Origin: Bacteroidota bacterium
GTDB taxonomy: Bacteria > Bacteroidota > Bacteroidia > B-17B0 > Aurantibacillaceae
NCBI GenBank assembly: GCA_023433205.1
Contig: JAEZDS010000015.1
Location: 1-15,073 of the forward strand
DNA length: 15,073 nt
Direction of reading: 5' to 3'
Shown here: positions 15,073 to 15,073 of the stretch, piece by piece
Numbering within the stretch: the stretch's first letter is position 1
Layout of the letters: each line of letters begins with the position of its first letter
Position numbers and translations under genes: made by a program
The notes under the pieces: model-generated
Database searches by the model: none
Told to the model about the DNA's origin: nothing
The model's input: the letters and a program-made list of their open reading frames with translations, nothing else

Positions 15073-15073
15073 G

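Overview
The window looks like chromosomal DNA of a member of the Bacteroidota. Three things point there. Two secreted proteins end in type IX secretion (T9SS) type A sorting domains. The gene order miaB - sigma-54 activator - lptE - helical protein - secG is the one familiar from that phylum. Topoisomerase I ends in GRFGP repeats and a Lys/Ala tail instead of zinc fingers. A -7 element of the Bacteroidota type (TAnnTTTG) lies just upstream of miaB. The genus cannot be told from the sequence alone.

Layout. Positions 1-1242 (+) hold a nucleotide-sugar 6-dehydrogenase cut by the left edge. Positions 1337-4687 (-) hold two tandem, distantly paralogous T9SS cargo proteins separated by 3 bases. 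Positions 4891-5943 (+) encode dTDP-glucose 4,6-dehydratase (RfbB). The two sugar-nucleotide genes suggest the edge of a surface-polysaccharide (O-antigen-like) locus with the secreted-protein pair set into it. Positions 5953-7230 (-) carry a monofunctional aspartate kinase whose frame is interrupted by an in-frame TAG at 6097-6099. Another 47 well-conserved-looking residues follow before a TAA. Positions 7231-7640 are non-coding, with two identical 33-bp copies of a terminator hairpin bracketing about 295 bp of repeat-like sequence. Positions 7641-12154 (-) form one tight operon read miaB, sigma-54 activator, lptE, helical/TPR-like protein, secG, and it ends at one of the terminator copies. 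A divergent intergenic region leads to topA (12347-14941, +). A bidirectional terminator follows, then what may be the last codons of a convergent gene at the right edge.

How the genes fit together. The miaB-secG operon joins tRNA modification, a sigma-54-dependent regulator, lipopolysaccharide export to the outer membrane (LptE) and Sec translocation (SecG), so it has an envelope-biogenesis flavour. The sugar genes and the T9SS cargo also concern the cell surface. In some T9SS organisms the cargo is attached to a special lipopolysaccharide, which could link them, but the window does not prove this.

The most interesting observation is the in-frame amber codon in aspartate kinase. Other genes here (topA, miaB, the first T9SS gene) end normally at TAG, so wholesale TAG reassignment is unlikely. 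A recent nonsense mutation, a sequencing error or local read-through remain possible. I found no CRISPR array, no transposase and no recognisable RNA gene.
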